Origin: Patagioenas fasciata
Taxonomy: Eukaryota > Chordata > Aves > Columbiformes > Columbidae
DNA length: 64,000 nt
Assembly: GCF_037038585.1 (NCBI RefSeq)
Contig: NC_092523.1
Coordinates: 2,175,001-2,239,000 of the forward strand
Direction: 5' to 3'
Below are positions 35,341-46,600 of the stretch, piece by piece. The position numbers and the translations under genes are program-made. Below the pieces are notes generated by a model. The model made no database searches and was not told where the DNA came from. It was given only the letters and a program-made list of their open reading frames with translations. How positions within the stretch are numbered: position 1 is the stretch's first letter; each line of letters begins with the position of its first letter.

Positions 35341-35690
35341 TTATTTCTTAATGAACGCATCCCAGAAATCAATTAAGTGCGACATTTCTAATTAAATACT
35401 AGAGGAGATGATCGTTATTATTATTATCTGCCGAGGTGAACAACTTGATGTGTGTGGTGGGTTTTGCGCTCCCCGTTTCTTCCACTTCCCCAATCGCAAG
35501 GAATCAGGAATGCAAATGGTCAGGTTGCTCCCGCAAACCCAAGGCTCCTCTTGGTACATTAGGGAAGTCGAAGAGATTAATTAGCTATTAAGTGAATGTG
35601 CATAATGTTATCATTAGCTGTTGTGTGTAGTCTTTTCTGGCACAATTTGCTGTCCTAATAAACAGTACTAATGTGCTGCCGCCTCCCCAG
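35340..35690. promoter_or_regulatory. Candidate conserved regulatory element C (3' of EMX1)
   Basis: AT-rich unique block with a perfect octamer ATGCAAAT (35510-35517), the homeodomain cluster GATTAATTAGCTATTAAG, and TCTAATTAAATAC, AATCAATTAAGTG and GCATAATGTTATCATTAGC. This is the densest homeodomain/POU motif cluster noticed in the window. Confidence 0.5.
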
Positions 35691-36013
35691 CTCCACGCTT
35701 CTCATTTTTAATGCTGCAGGAAGAGTTGAAGACGGCATTTTGGTGGTGGCCACCACGGATGGGAGCAACCACGGTGAGCTGGAACGGCTGCATGTGGGAG
35801 CCCAACCTTGAGTTGCCTCCATAGGGTCCATAAGGTTTGGAACTGCTGAGCCTTTCTGCTGCTTTTAAATAAAAATGCATCTCGACACCCCCTGCGTTGG
35901 GATGGTGGTGGCTCAGAAGCTGAACCGCAGCAGCTGGGTTCAGTGTCCCAGAGTAGGGACACCACGGTCTTGTGTTATCCAAGGGACACCATGATCTCGT
36001 GTTCTCCAAGAGT
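35691..36013. other. Intergenic, unique
   Basis: Nothing recognised. Confidence 0.5.
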
Positions 36014-36266
36014 TTAGAATCGTGTTATCGTTTGGGTTGGAAAAGACCCTCAAGATCATTGAGTCCAAGCATAACCCACCCCTGGCACTGCCCCATGTCC
36101 TGAGAACCTCATCTCCATCTGTCCAACCCTCCAGGGATGGTGACTCCAGCACTGCCCTGGGCAGCCTGTTCCAATGCTCCACAGTCCTTTGGGAAATAAA
36201 TTGTTCCCAAGATCCAACCTCAACCTCTCTTGGTGCAACTTGAGGTCATTTCCTCTCATCCTAGGA
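36014..36266 (-). mobile_element. CR1 LINE 3' fragment (type B)
   Basis: Reverse copy from GGTTGGAAAAGACCCTCAAG to CAACTTGAGGTCATTTCCTC. Confidence 0.92.
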
Positions 36267-37059
36267 CTACGGGGCCACCAAAACACGCTCCTCAAACGTG
36301 CACCTTGTCCTGCTCAGCATCCAGAAGGACAAGCCAGGGGTGGTGAGGAAAAGGGCAGCATCCTGACTGCTTGGATGAAGGGACACACGTGGGTTTGGGA
36401 GATGTGGGGACAAGTCCTTGGGTCTCCAACCTCTTGGGCATCATTGCTACAGGTGCTACCTCGCAACGCAAGCCCTGCAGATGCTTTCAGAAGAGGTGGT
36501 GGCTCTCCCTTCCCAGCTCCAACAGAAGCATCTTCCCAGTGCTTTGTGGGGGGGGAAGACACACACAACATTTTGAGTCACATTTGAAGAAAATTTGAGG
36601 GCAAACATTGTCACCAACCTGCCAGAGGCTGCAATCGGCTCTTAGAGATAAACCCCAGCCAAGGCCTGACTCAGGACCCCGCGATGTTTTCATTTCTCAG
36701 CACAAGCTTTGCCGACTTGACTGAGACCCATTTTCCTGACACATGAAGCGAAACAAGTTTGACGGGATTTGTACGGGAAGAGGATAAATCCAGACTCATT
36801 TAGACCGTTTGATTGTCACTTTGTTCGACTGCGCAGCTGCTTTTGAGCCGAGCCACCATGTCTTAGCACGGCGCTGCTGACACCTCAAGCTGGTCCTCAC
36901 CCGCTCCGGCAGCATCGGCCCTTGCGATTCACAGGAGCCGTGTGGTTTAATAAACCCTAAACCTGTTTTCCTCTGAACCAACGCAGTCCTTCCAAAGCAG
37001 CACGGGATTAACATGATGAGTGTCCCTTGCTAATTAACGATCTTAGCCATTACAGATCT
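36267..37059. other. Intergenic, unique
   Basis: Nothing recognised. Confidence 0.5.
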
Positions 37060-37401
37060 TAGTGCGGCCTTTCCGTGCTTAAAAGGGTTGATAAGAAAGA
37101 TGGGGACAGACTTTTGAGCAGGGTCTGTTTTGACAGGACAAGGGGTGATGGTTTTAAACTAAAAGAGGGAGGTTCAGGCTGGACATGAGGAAGAAATTGT
37201 TGGCCCTGAGGGTGGTGAGAGCCTGGCCCAGGTTGGCCAGAGAGGTGGTGGATGAACCATCCCTGGAGACATCCCAGGCCAGGCTGGACGGGGCTCTGAG
37301 CAACCTGAGCTGGTGAGGATGTCCCTGCCCATGGCAGGGGTGGCACTGGGGGGGGGCTGGGAAGGTCCCTTCAACCCAAACTACTCCACGATTCTGTGAT
37401 T
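37060..37401 (+). mobile_element. CR1 LINE 3' fragment (type A)
   Basis: GTGCGGCCTTTCCGTGCTTA ... CAACCCAAACTACTCCACGA then TTCTGTGATT. Confidence 0.93.
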
Positions 37402-38880
37402 AATTCCTCGCTCCATCTGCAGGCCCGGAGCTCATGGTCACCAACATCTCTGACCGGTGTCGACCACACAAAACCAAATCACCGTCATCCTCCTCGCTCC
37501 ACCTCTCTGAAACCATTAAAATAAAAACCAGCCTGGGCTGAAGAAGCTTTGCAGCAGAATGGTTCAGGCAGCGACAAAACCCACCGAGAAAGGGGAAATG
37601 ATCCACCCAGACAGACGCTGGAGCCAGGAGGCTTCTCCCTGTCAACACAAGAGGCTGTTTCTGTCTCAGCCTCATGTTCCATCCAGGAGGAGAAAGAAGG
37701 CAAGTTGTGCCTCCGTGCAACATGATGCAGCTTGGCTCCGAACTTCTGCAGGCTCAGCAGAGCCCTGAACTGAAGTTTTAGGCTCAAAGTAGCTTTTTCC
37801 CACTGCACACACATGCGGATGCGTGGCCAAGGGGGTACCTGTGTCCCCAGCATCCAACAATGGTCCTCACCTCCTTCTGCACCAAATCCCACCCGGAGCA
37901 GATGGGGTGGCCTCGCTTCCTCCAGAGTGTACATTCATTTCATCTAGTGCATTAGAGGAACTCTGCTGGGTCAAATTCCGCTGTCCCTTACCCTGGTGTG
38001 AATCCAGAATAGCTCCATCAGACCTGCTCTGCATTTCCACCAGTGTCAGGGGCTGGGAGTTGGCCCATCAACAGCAGCTATGGAGAGCCTGGACCTGGCA
38101 TCTCCTCCCCTGCACGCTGGTGTGTAAATCCAAAAAATTGATTTGTTTTGTGCAATTGTTTCTGATTTACACCAGCTTGGGGACAGAATCAGTCTCCCTG
38201 AGCTGGCCCAACCATGGCGTGACCCCAGTTCTACTGGTCTGACTCCAGCGGGGCGCGAGAGCAGTAGACGGTGGAGGAGCACACGGCGGGGCTCAGGCCT
38301 CCCCGTTTCAAGCATTGAAATAAACCCTTTGAATACATTCTGCGTCAGTGGCAATTTGGTTTTCCCTGCTCCCCCCACCCTCCCCAAAACCCCCAACAAA
38401 TTGGCATCTGAAGGATGACAGCCCGTGCGTTTGGCTGTGCCCATCACCATCACAGCTCCATCCCTACAACGATTCCAGGGGCAGATCTCGCTGTCGGCAT
38501 GGTCTTCTGCTGGTGACCATGTGCAAAACCTGCATGAACTTCCTCTGATCCTCAGGGTTCACCCTTGGGTACAAGATACCAAAAAGCCAAATGAAGGCCC
38601 CAAACTGGCAGGATTTGGTGCAGTGCTGGGGGACTTCGCCCACCTCACCTTAAACGCCCCAAAGTGGAGTAGCTGAAGACAGAGACAGGCAGACAAACAG
38701 CCGTCTCCAGAGGACAGTTCACCCCTTTGAGGTTGTGGTCTCACGAAGTCATCAGCTTGGCACAGCTGCCAGGCAAAGCCATCCTGCCCACCTGTTTCTG
38801 ATTCGGGTCCTCCTCGGCACTCGTGCAGGTTTTGGGCAGTGCTGGTTTTGCTGTGTGATGTGTAGGCAAAAATACAGGCA
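37402..38880. other. Intergenic; possible old interspersed repeat at 37,960-38,250
   Basis: Mostly unique. Around 37,965-38,020 (GGTCAAATTCCGCTGTCCCT, CTGGTGTGAATCCAGAATAG) and, inverted, 38,160-38,190 (TCTGATTTACACCAGCTTGG), the sequence has the look of a diverged sauropsid interspersed repeat containing paired GGTGTAAATC motifs. I cannot name the family. Confidence 0.35.
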
Positions 38881-39616
38881 AGGAGGAGGAGGAGGAGGAG
38901 GAGGTGGAGAAAATGAAGAAGCCGGTGAAGGAGGTGGAGGAGGAGAAGATGATGAAGAAGAAAAAGAACAAGAAGACAAAGAGCAGGGAGAGGAGAGGAG
39001 AGGAGAGGAGAGGAGAGGAGAGGAGAGGAGAGGAGAGGAGAGGAGAGGAGAGGAGAGGAGAGGAGAGGAGAGGAGAGGAGAGGAGAGGAGAGGAGAGGAG
39101 AGGAGAGGAGAGGAGAGGAGAGGAGAGGAGAGGAGAGGAGAGGAGAGGAGAGGAGAGGAGAGGAGGAAGAGAAGAGAAGAGAAGAGAAGAGAAGAGAAGA
39201 GAAGAGAAGAGAAGAGAAGAGAAGAGAAGAGAAGAGAAGAGAAGAGAAGAGAAGAGAAGAGAAGAGAAGAGAAGAGAAGAGAAGAGAAGAGAAGAGAAGA
39301 GAAGAGAAGAGAAGAGAAGAGAAGAGAAGAGAAGAGAAGAGAGAAGAGGAGAGGAGAGGAGAGGAGAGGAGAGGAGAGGAGAGGAGAGGAGAGGAGAGGA
39401 GAGGAGAGGAGAGGAGAGGAGAGGAGAGGAGAGGAGAGGAGAGGAGAGGAGAGGAGAGGAGAGGAGAGGAGAGGAGAGGAGAGGAGAGGAGAGGAGAAGA
39501 GAAGAGAAGAGAAGAGAAGAGAAGAGAAGAGAAGAGAAGAGAAGAGAAGAGAAGAGAAGAGAAGAGAAGAGAAGAGAAGAGAAGAGAAGAGAAGAGAAGA
39601 GAAGAGAAGAGAAGAG
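38881..39616. repeat. Alternating (GGAGA)n / (GAAGA)n pentanucleotide megasatellite
   Basis: After a GGA/GAA-rich lead-in (38,881-38,985) there are four blocks: AGGAG-type (38,985-39,165), AAGAG-type (39,170-39,340), AGGAG-type (39,348-39,495) and AAGAG-type (39,496-39,615). Units within a block are essentially perfect. It is pure purine on the + strand for over 600 bp. Confidence 0.97.
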
Positions 39617-39617
39617 G

Positions 39618-39672
39618 AAAAACAGTTCTGTTTGGAAGGAATCTTCAACAATCATCTGTTCCAACTGCTGAC
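39618..39672 (-). mobile_element. Diverged CR1 3' tail
   Basis: GTTTGGAAGGAATCTTCAAC followed by AATCATCTGTTCCAACTGC resembles the last 50 bp of a CR1, reversed. The pentamer array abuts it. Confidence 0.5.
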
Positions 39673-40202
39673 CAAAAATTAAAGCGTATTATGTCCTTAG
39701 ACAAATAGCTTAGCAAAGCATGGCTTAGCCAATTAGCAAAGATTATCTACTTTACCTTCAGAGGGTCTATGTTAGGTGTGACAAACCCCATCCTTCAGGT
39801 CTGTGCAAAGGACAAGATCAGATTGATTGTATTTTCGCCTTAAGATCCCTTCCTGTCCAATGTGTGGCCATGTTGGCTTTCCAGTATCTTGAACCCTGGG
39901 GAAAAGCCCCTGCAGATACTCCCGGCGGTGGACACGAAGTCTTGCAAGTGCAATGAACGGCAAGGTGCCACCAGGACCATCTGCAGAAGGAGGAGGGATG
40001 GAGGGTGCCCGAGCCAAGACCTTCGCTGCACTAACCAAGCGTTGCACGACGAACCGTGGAAGGCAGCTCTTGAGCGTGATCACTGGGGCAGGATCGGCAC
40101 GAAATCAATACAGGATAGTTATTGAACACCCGACCAAGCGCTTCACATTCATGCACCCGTCAATCTCTGCGGAATTAGTTTTGTGCAGTATCAGTGTGGA
40201 GG
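39673..40202. other. Interval between array and SFXN5 3' end
   Basis: Unique; could include distal SFXN5 3' UTR. Confidence 0.4.
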
Positions 40203-40599
40203 TTTAATTCGCAGTGAAAACAAAACTTGCTCGGTGAAGCCTACTTTCATGTGGTTAGGTACAACGATGTAAACACGCTGTTAAACATCCCTCCATGCAG
40301 TGCTAGTAAGTTCTGAGATTCTTCTGTAGCTAGGTTGCTAAAGTGTTTGAATGTTATTTTCTTGTTGCTGCTCCTGTTGCTAATTTAAAACTTCAAATAT
40401 TAATCTTTTCGACTGGTGTGAGGTGTCAGTTCTCTGCAAGTGTTAATTTACTCCCGGTTTGCCGGGAGCGGTCATACGTTACTATCGCTGAGCTCTATCA
40501 TTTGTTTTATCTTGTTGTTGTTTTCTCTTTCCTAGTCGGGATCTCAAGCTTCCCCCTTTCCCTCCCCAGCTCCTCTGGGTTGGGATTGTCCGCTTCCAC
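40203..40599 (-). other. SFXN5: Probable SFXN5 3' UTR
   Basis: This is unique sequence directly after the SFXN5 stop on the minus strand. A variant poly(A) signal ATTAAA is present on the minus strand at 40208-40203; no canonical AATAAA was seen between 39,700 and 40,599. The true 3' end could lie further left. The call rests on position only. Confidence 0.35.
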
Positions 40600-40677
40600 T
40601 TACAATCCTTTATTGTAGACGACAGTCTTACTGGTGGTGGCCATTGCGATTTCCGGCTCCAGCCGAGACGTCTCAAT
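40600..40677 (-). CDS. SFXN5: SFXN5 terminal coding exon
   Basis: It is 26 codons including the stop, beginning ATT GAG ACG after the acceptor TTTCACAG and ending GGA TTG TAA (stop at 40602-40600). The peptide [11 protein letters not shown]...TVVYNKGL is the matrix/cytosol-facing C-tail of SFXN5. It is too short to show as an ordinary open reading frame and was found by homology to the known C-terminus. Confidence 0.95.
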   Translation of the reverse strand: METSRLEPEIAMATTSKTVVYNKGL

Positions 40678-43600
40678 CTGTGAAATTCAAGAGAAGGCAA
40701 GATCAGAATCGGTACCATGTTGTTGTGCTGCAGCAGGAGCTCCATAGATCAATAAACTAATGTGGAGAAGTGGGATATGTAAATAATACCTTGTTGATCT
40801 TGTGTTTTCCATGTCATTTTGATGTGCTTTGCTCTGCTCACATCTCAAAACATCCCTGTTTGGATTGATTTGTACTACAGGAAATAACGCACGCTCCCTA
40901 CCTTGCGATATTCAAGGAATTACAGTGTCTCTGAGAATCAAACGGATCCCACCCATTGTTTTCCAGGAGAAATCCCACATCCAAGGTCCCCTCACACGGT
41001 GCTACAGGGAATCCAGTCCCCAAAGCTGCAAGTTTTGTACCCATAGGGACCCAACAAAGCCACGGTGACAGAGGGGACAACACACCCTCCTTCATCTCCT
41101 GGACCAGGGCTCTACGTCCTCCAACAACGATGGATCACAGATTAAACCTGCTCACCTCCGTCTGCACAAAACCATCAGCCCTTTCCTAATTTGTTTGCTT
41201 TGCACAGAGCTTTTCCATGGTGTGGAATCGCTCCGATCCTTTGCATCCTCGGGAAGGATCCGTGGTGCTCCCGGATCCCACGCCAAGCAAAGATCCCGCT
41301 CCCAACCAGGACGGGGACCTTGCGAGATGAGACCTTCAGAAATCCTATACATTGACTTGATGCTGTTGCTGACACAATGCTAGGAACCCACGTTAAAAAT
41401 CGAAATGCTTTTGAAAATGTTTAACCTAGTTAGACAAATTAGCAAAAATTTGTGCAAAACAATTTAGGTATTTAAAATATTCAATGTTTTTAAAAACTGG
41501 AAAAACTGTTCTTAGCTTTCAGCTGCAAAAACCCAACAAAATATAACATCAAAGCAATCTTAACATGAGGTGCAACATAACCCTTCAGCAAAGCTGTTAA
41601 ACAGCTACTGAAGCATCATGGGAAATAGCACTTCATTTATTCAAATGCACATATGTCAGGTTTTTGCACCATATGTCATTCCAAGCTATTTACAGTAATA
41701 ATTAAATCTTAATCAACGTTTAACCTCTGTAAAATGTTTGAAGGGATCTAATCACCCTTCAGACTGCACTAATGAAGGAGAAATATATAAACATAAAAAG
41801 AAAATGATGCATAGATAGCACACCAGAAAGAACAGTAATTGCAAAATTGTATTTTCTTTTAAATATAATCAGCAAATTATGTAAAGTAAGCCAACGAGTA
41901 TTTTAAGTGAAGACATCTTGGGTGTCAGAGGTGTGATCAGCTAATTTTGTACTGCTATCCATAACAGATGTAGCATATTTTCTTTTAGTGCCATTATTAG
42001 CAACTTCACCATTTCTTTCTGTGCTGCAACACAAAGTGAAGCATTGTGCCGGGGAGAGAACCCAGCAAAGGTGCAGGAGAGGCGATTCGCACTTCCACCG
42101 GCACCGCCGGGATCCATCTTGAGGGAGGATTAACTCCGGTCTGCCTGGCTCTGACGCAGCTTTTCTTCCTATTGTTGTCTTATTTTTCTTCCCGAGACAG
42201 AAAGAAAAGCTCCGAGGCATTGGGGCTGGGTGGTGTCACCCACTGGTAGGAAAATAACAAGGTGTGAAGGGCTTTAAAATTACCTGGAGTTGGGTGGTTC
42301 AACCCTGACCATCCATACTGGTGTTGGGGGACATGGGGCAGCTTGGAGAGAGCAAAACCCAACCTACTACTGGGACGTCTCTGCAGAAAGCTCGTGGAGA
42401 ACCACCAGTCCCTTCATCTCCAATGCGGGACAGAGAGGTGGGAGCTCCAAGGAAAACCGTGTCTGCCTTGGTGGAGCCCAGATTAGTGGTCTGAAAGCAA
42501 GACCTACAGGGAAACTTTACACTGAGGGTGGTGAGAGCCTGGCCTAGGTTGGCCATGGAGGTGGTGGATGAACCATCCCTAGAGACATCCCAGGCCAGGC
42601 TGGACGGGGCTCTGAGCAACCTGAGCTGGTGAAGATGTCCCTGCTCATGGCAGGGGTGGCACTGGATCAGCTTTAAGGTCCCTTCAACCCAAACTATTCT
42701 ATGAAACATTGAGGACTTGGATGGGCTGAGTCTAGAAGAGCGAAGCTCAAGGGTAGCATGGTGGGATCTGCGTGTGCAAGAGGCAACGGCAGAGAAGAAA
42801 GGAGTAACATTTTGTTCACGCTCTCTTGGGACACAGTTCAAGAAGCAGCGAGTGAGATCCAGGCTGAACAGCAGGAAGAGTCTCCTGGTGGGATGGAGCA
42901 AAGTGTTGCAACCAAATGCTTGGGAAAGGTGTGGTGTCTCTGTGGTGGGAACTTTTCAGCACAAATCAGATGAAACCCATCAAAAATAGGTTAAGTAGAA
43001 CTGAGCTTGTTTTGGTGGAAGGAGACAGTTACGGCAACTGCTTGTAGGTCCTTTGGGCTTCCTTCCCATGGGTCCAGGCTGTACACAATGCTGTTAGATG
43101 GGATGGGTCTGGAGAGACACAACTGAGGTGGGACAGTTCAGAGCCAGATGATGGTGTCTGGGCAGAAGGACGGGGGAATGAATGCCTGATGCAAGACGGT
43201 CACACGTTCAGGGACTCCTCTGAAGATCTTCAAAGGTATAATCAGTCCCAGGCATTGCTTTGGAGCTGTGTGTTACTGAGCTCTCTTAAGACCCTTTCTG
43301 AAGCCTGGGAAGAGGTGAAAGAAATTCGCTGGGGAGGGACTGGTTGAACTGGAGCAATCCCTGCACATCTGGTTGACTTTAACAAAGCAGATACTACAAA
43401 CTGCGCTAGAGCCTCAGCTAGAGGAGCTCCAAGGGGTGCATCCACCCCAAGAGACAGGTGCAGGAGGGATGTTCTCCGCAGCAACACTGACTAAGCTGCT
43501 CAGAAACTGGGAATAACTTACTCGCCTCACTGGGAAATCAAATGCAGAAGAAGAGGGAGAAGCATTCAGGTGGTAGGCTACAGATATTAACACAACATTC

Positions 43601-46600
43601 ACTAACTGACCTCTTGAGTACCAGTTCATTCTTTGAATCCCTCAGGGTTTTTTGTCGGAAAGTGTAATCTCGCTTGTTTTGGTGCAGATGGCATCCTGGA
43701 CCTGTTTGGCCAACCTTCCACTGGACACAGCATTGTGAAACGGATCTGGAGACCACAGAGTTTCTTGCCAAGTTTCTCACGTCTCAGCTTCAAAGAAGAT
43801 TCCCAGTAGGGTCCTTCTAGGTCATGGCCATGTTGGGAACCCCGCAAACAAGGGACGCCTGCCATGGAAGGTGCTTTGAGGAACAGGTTCTACCCTGTTG
43901 GAAACACACTGATGAGACCAGGCCCACCTCACATGGGGTGGCTTTGTCCTTGGAAATTGAGTGCTCACCATGCGACTGGCTTGGAATTGTGTCCATCCTC
44001 TTCCTCTCAGCGGGGTAGATCTACTTGTGCTGGGACAAAGGATGGATCCCCTGCCTGGATCTGGGTGACAGTGCTGAGGTGCCTACCAGAAAAGGGCCTT
44101 CACCAGTGAATCCAGGAGAAGAGAAGTCCGTACGGACACAAGCTCCCAACAGCCCTGAGGGAAGCGCGGTGTAAAAGCACCGCTCCCAGAAACTGCTACC
44201 AGGGGCTGGTTTAAGAAAAAAAAAGGCAGATTTCCAGGCTGATGGATGCGGGAGCACCATTGACCCCTCAGATCCTGACATCCCAGCACGGGAAATATCA
44301 CAACAAGACAGTGGAAGAAGGGGGAATCGCTACTGGAAGCTTTGCTATAGATGCAGGGATCCTCATCATAGAATCCTTTTGGTTGGAAGAGACCCTCTAG
44401 ATCATCGAGTCCAACCATTACTTGACCCCTGGCACTGCCCCATGTCCTGAGAACCTCATGTCCGTCTGTCCAACCCTCCAGGGATGGTGACTCCAGCACT
44501 GCCCTGGGCAGCCTGTTCCAATGCCCCACAGCCCTTTGGGGAAGAAATTGTTCCTAAATCCAACCTCAACCTCCCATGGTACAGCTCGATCCTCACTGGG
44601 GACACGGCCAAAGTGCTTCATCTCCGAACTCATCCAGAAACACGGCCAGTGCGAGCCACAACCCATCACAACACCCGGCAGCTGGTGTGGCCTGAGGACG
44701 CTCCTCTTCCCTCCAGCAGACAGCCAAGTGCATCAATCAAAAAGGGAAAAAAACCCCAAGAAACGGTGTTCCCTGACCTTACCCAGGCAACTGTTTACAT
44801 AAACCGGCATCACCCAGGTAATGCAGGCGGGATGACAGCGCTGGCTTTTTTGCGGTGCTCCTGACCTGGTGAAATCCATCCCTCCCTCTCGGGGAACAAA
44901 GCCGCCGGGAAGTGAATCGCCTCTCGCGTTGCCCACCGCGCACCAGCTCCCTCTTCCCCCCATCTCTGCCTTGCGGTGGGAGCCTCTCTCCTCTCATCAG
45001 CACAGACAAGGCTAATTGGGGTGATAAAGAACTGGCTCCGAGATGCTGGCGTGGGCTGGAGGAACAAATGGTGCGGTGGTCACAGCTGGTGCTGCGGAGA
45101 AGGAGAGGGAGAGGGTGTGAGGAAGGCTCGCGGCGCCCAAAGTTTCGTCAGCCCGCGTTGGGTGCGGGGCAGGCGAGTTTGGGGAGGGGGGGTTGTGTGT
45201 GTTTTGCGTTCGTGGCTGACACGGGTGTAGCGTACATGCGCGGCCGGTGAAGCAGAAGCAGGCAGAAAGCAGATGCTTTTTGTTTGGGGTTGATACTCAT
45301 TTCTATCCCAGCTCGGGGAAAGGTGTAGAAAGGAATGTGCTCCTCGGAGTGCAAGGAGAGAGATGGGTCTAGGCTGGCTGCCAGGGATCCTGGAATGAGA
45401 TGGAAGGCAGCTAGGGGAGACAGGAGCAGATGGATTTGGCATACAGCTCATCACTCAGCCAAAAAAAGGCGGTGGGGGGGGGGGAAGAAGGAAGAAAGCA
45501 GCCAATTTTGGTAGGGGGAGGGTCATACGGGCTGAGGGATGCTGCGCCGGGAGGTGGGGGAAGGGAGGACCAGGCTGGTCGCCGCATCTTCTGCTGAGTT
45601 TTCTGCTGCTGCCTCGGCAGGGCTGGCGAGGAGATGCAGTGGTGGCCTCAGTTTGGAGCTTGGCAGGGTTCTCCCAGCCCTTCCAGTCGCTCTCTGCCAT
45701 CTCCTGGGCCATTAGACATAGAACAGAATCGCAGAATGGTTTGGGTTGGAGGGACCTTCCCAGCTCATCCAGTGCCACCATCTTCACCATGCCTTCACCA
45801 GCTCAGGTTGCTCAGAGCGCCGTCCAGCCTGGCCTGGGATGTCCCCAGGGATGGTTCATCCACCACCTCTCTGCCCAACCTGGGCCAGGCTCTCACCACT
45901 CTCAGTGTAAAAATCTTCTTCCTCATGTCCAGCCTGAATCTCCCTTTTTTAGTTTATCGCCATCAAGGCAGTGCCAAGCTGACGCAGTTCTAGTGAAGCT
46001 CGGTGAGATGTAACAAGGCCCATGGTTAATAAACGGCACCACGAAGCACCCTGAAGGACCAGCAGCTGCTGCTTGCACAGTGGTGGGCTCTGTGCACAGC
46101 TGGATGGAGAGTGGGACACGTCCAGCACTGCTAACAGACTCTGCTCTGCCCTCAGTGTCCTCGGGGAAAATAGATCATGTTTTTCCTTGGACAGATGAGC
46201 TACCGCCCATCACGGTCACCAGGCACCTCTGCTTTTAGCTTGGTGTAACCATGGTGTGAAAGCACCTCTGTACGGGTCTACTGAGGCTTTCTTGCACCTT
46301 CAACCTAATAAAACTCCACTGAGAAGCAGGACCTCATTAAATTTGGTATAACTTGCTTACTTGGGGTCAAAATACAGCTTGGTTGGGTTTCTGATGGTCT
46401 CATTCCCACAGTAAGCCTGCCTAAATCGTTCTTCTTTCAGATATTTCAGATCTTCTTTTAACTGACAGTCGCTGAAAGAACGCTGATGGGGCCAAAATCA
46501 GAAATCTGAACCTGTGCTTAATTTTGTAAGGCTTTCCAAAATTGGAAACTGTATACTGAATGATTTAAAGACAGCGAGGCTTCTTCCTCCTCTGCTCAGA

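Noticed and set aside
38735-39682. Open frames of 255-315 codons with Glu/Arg or Ser/Leu repeats
   Set aside because: Pure translation of the (GGAGA)n/(GAAGA)n array.
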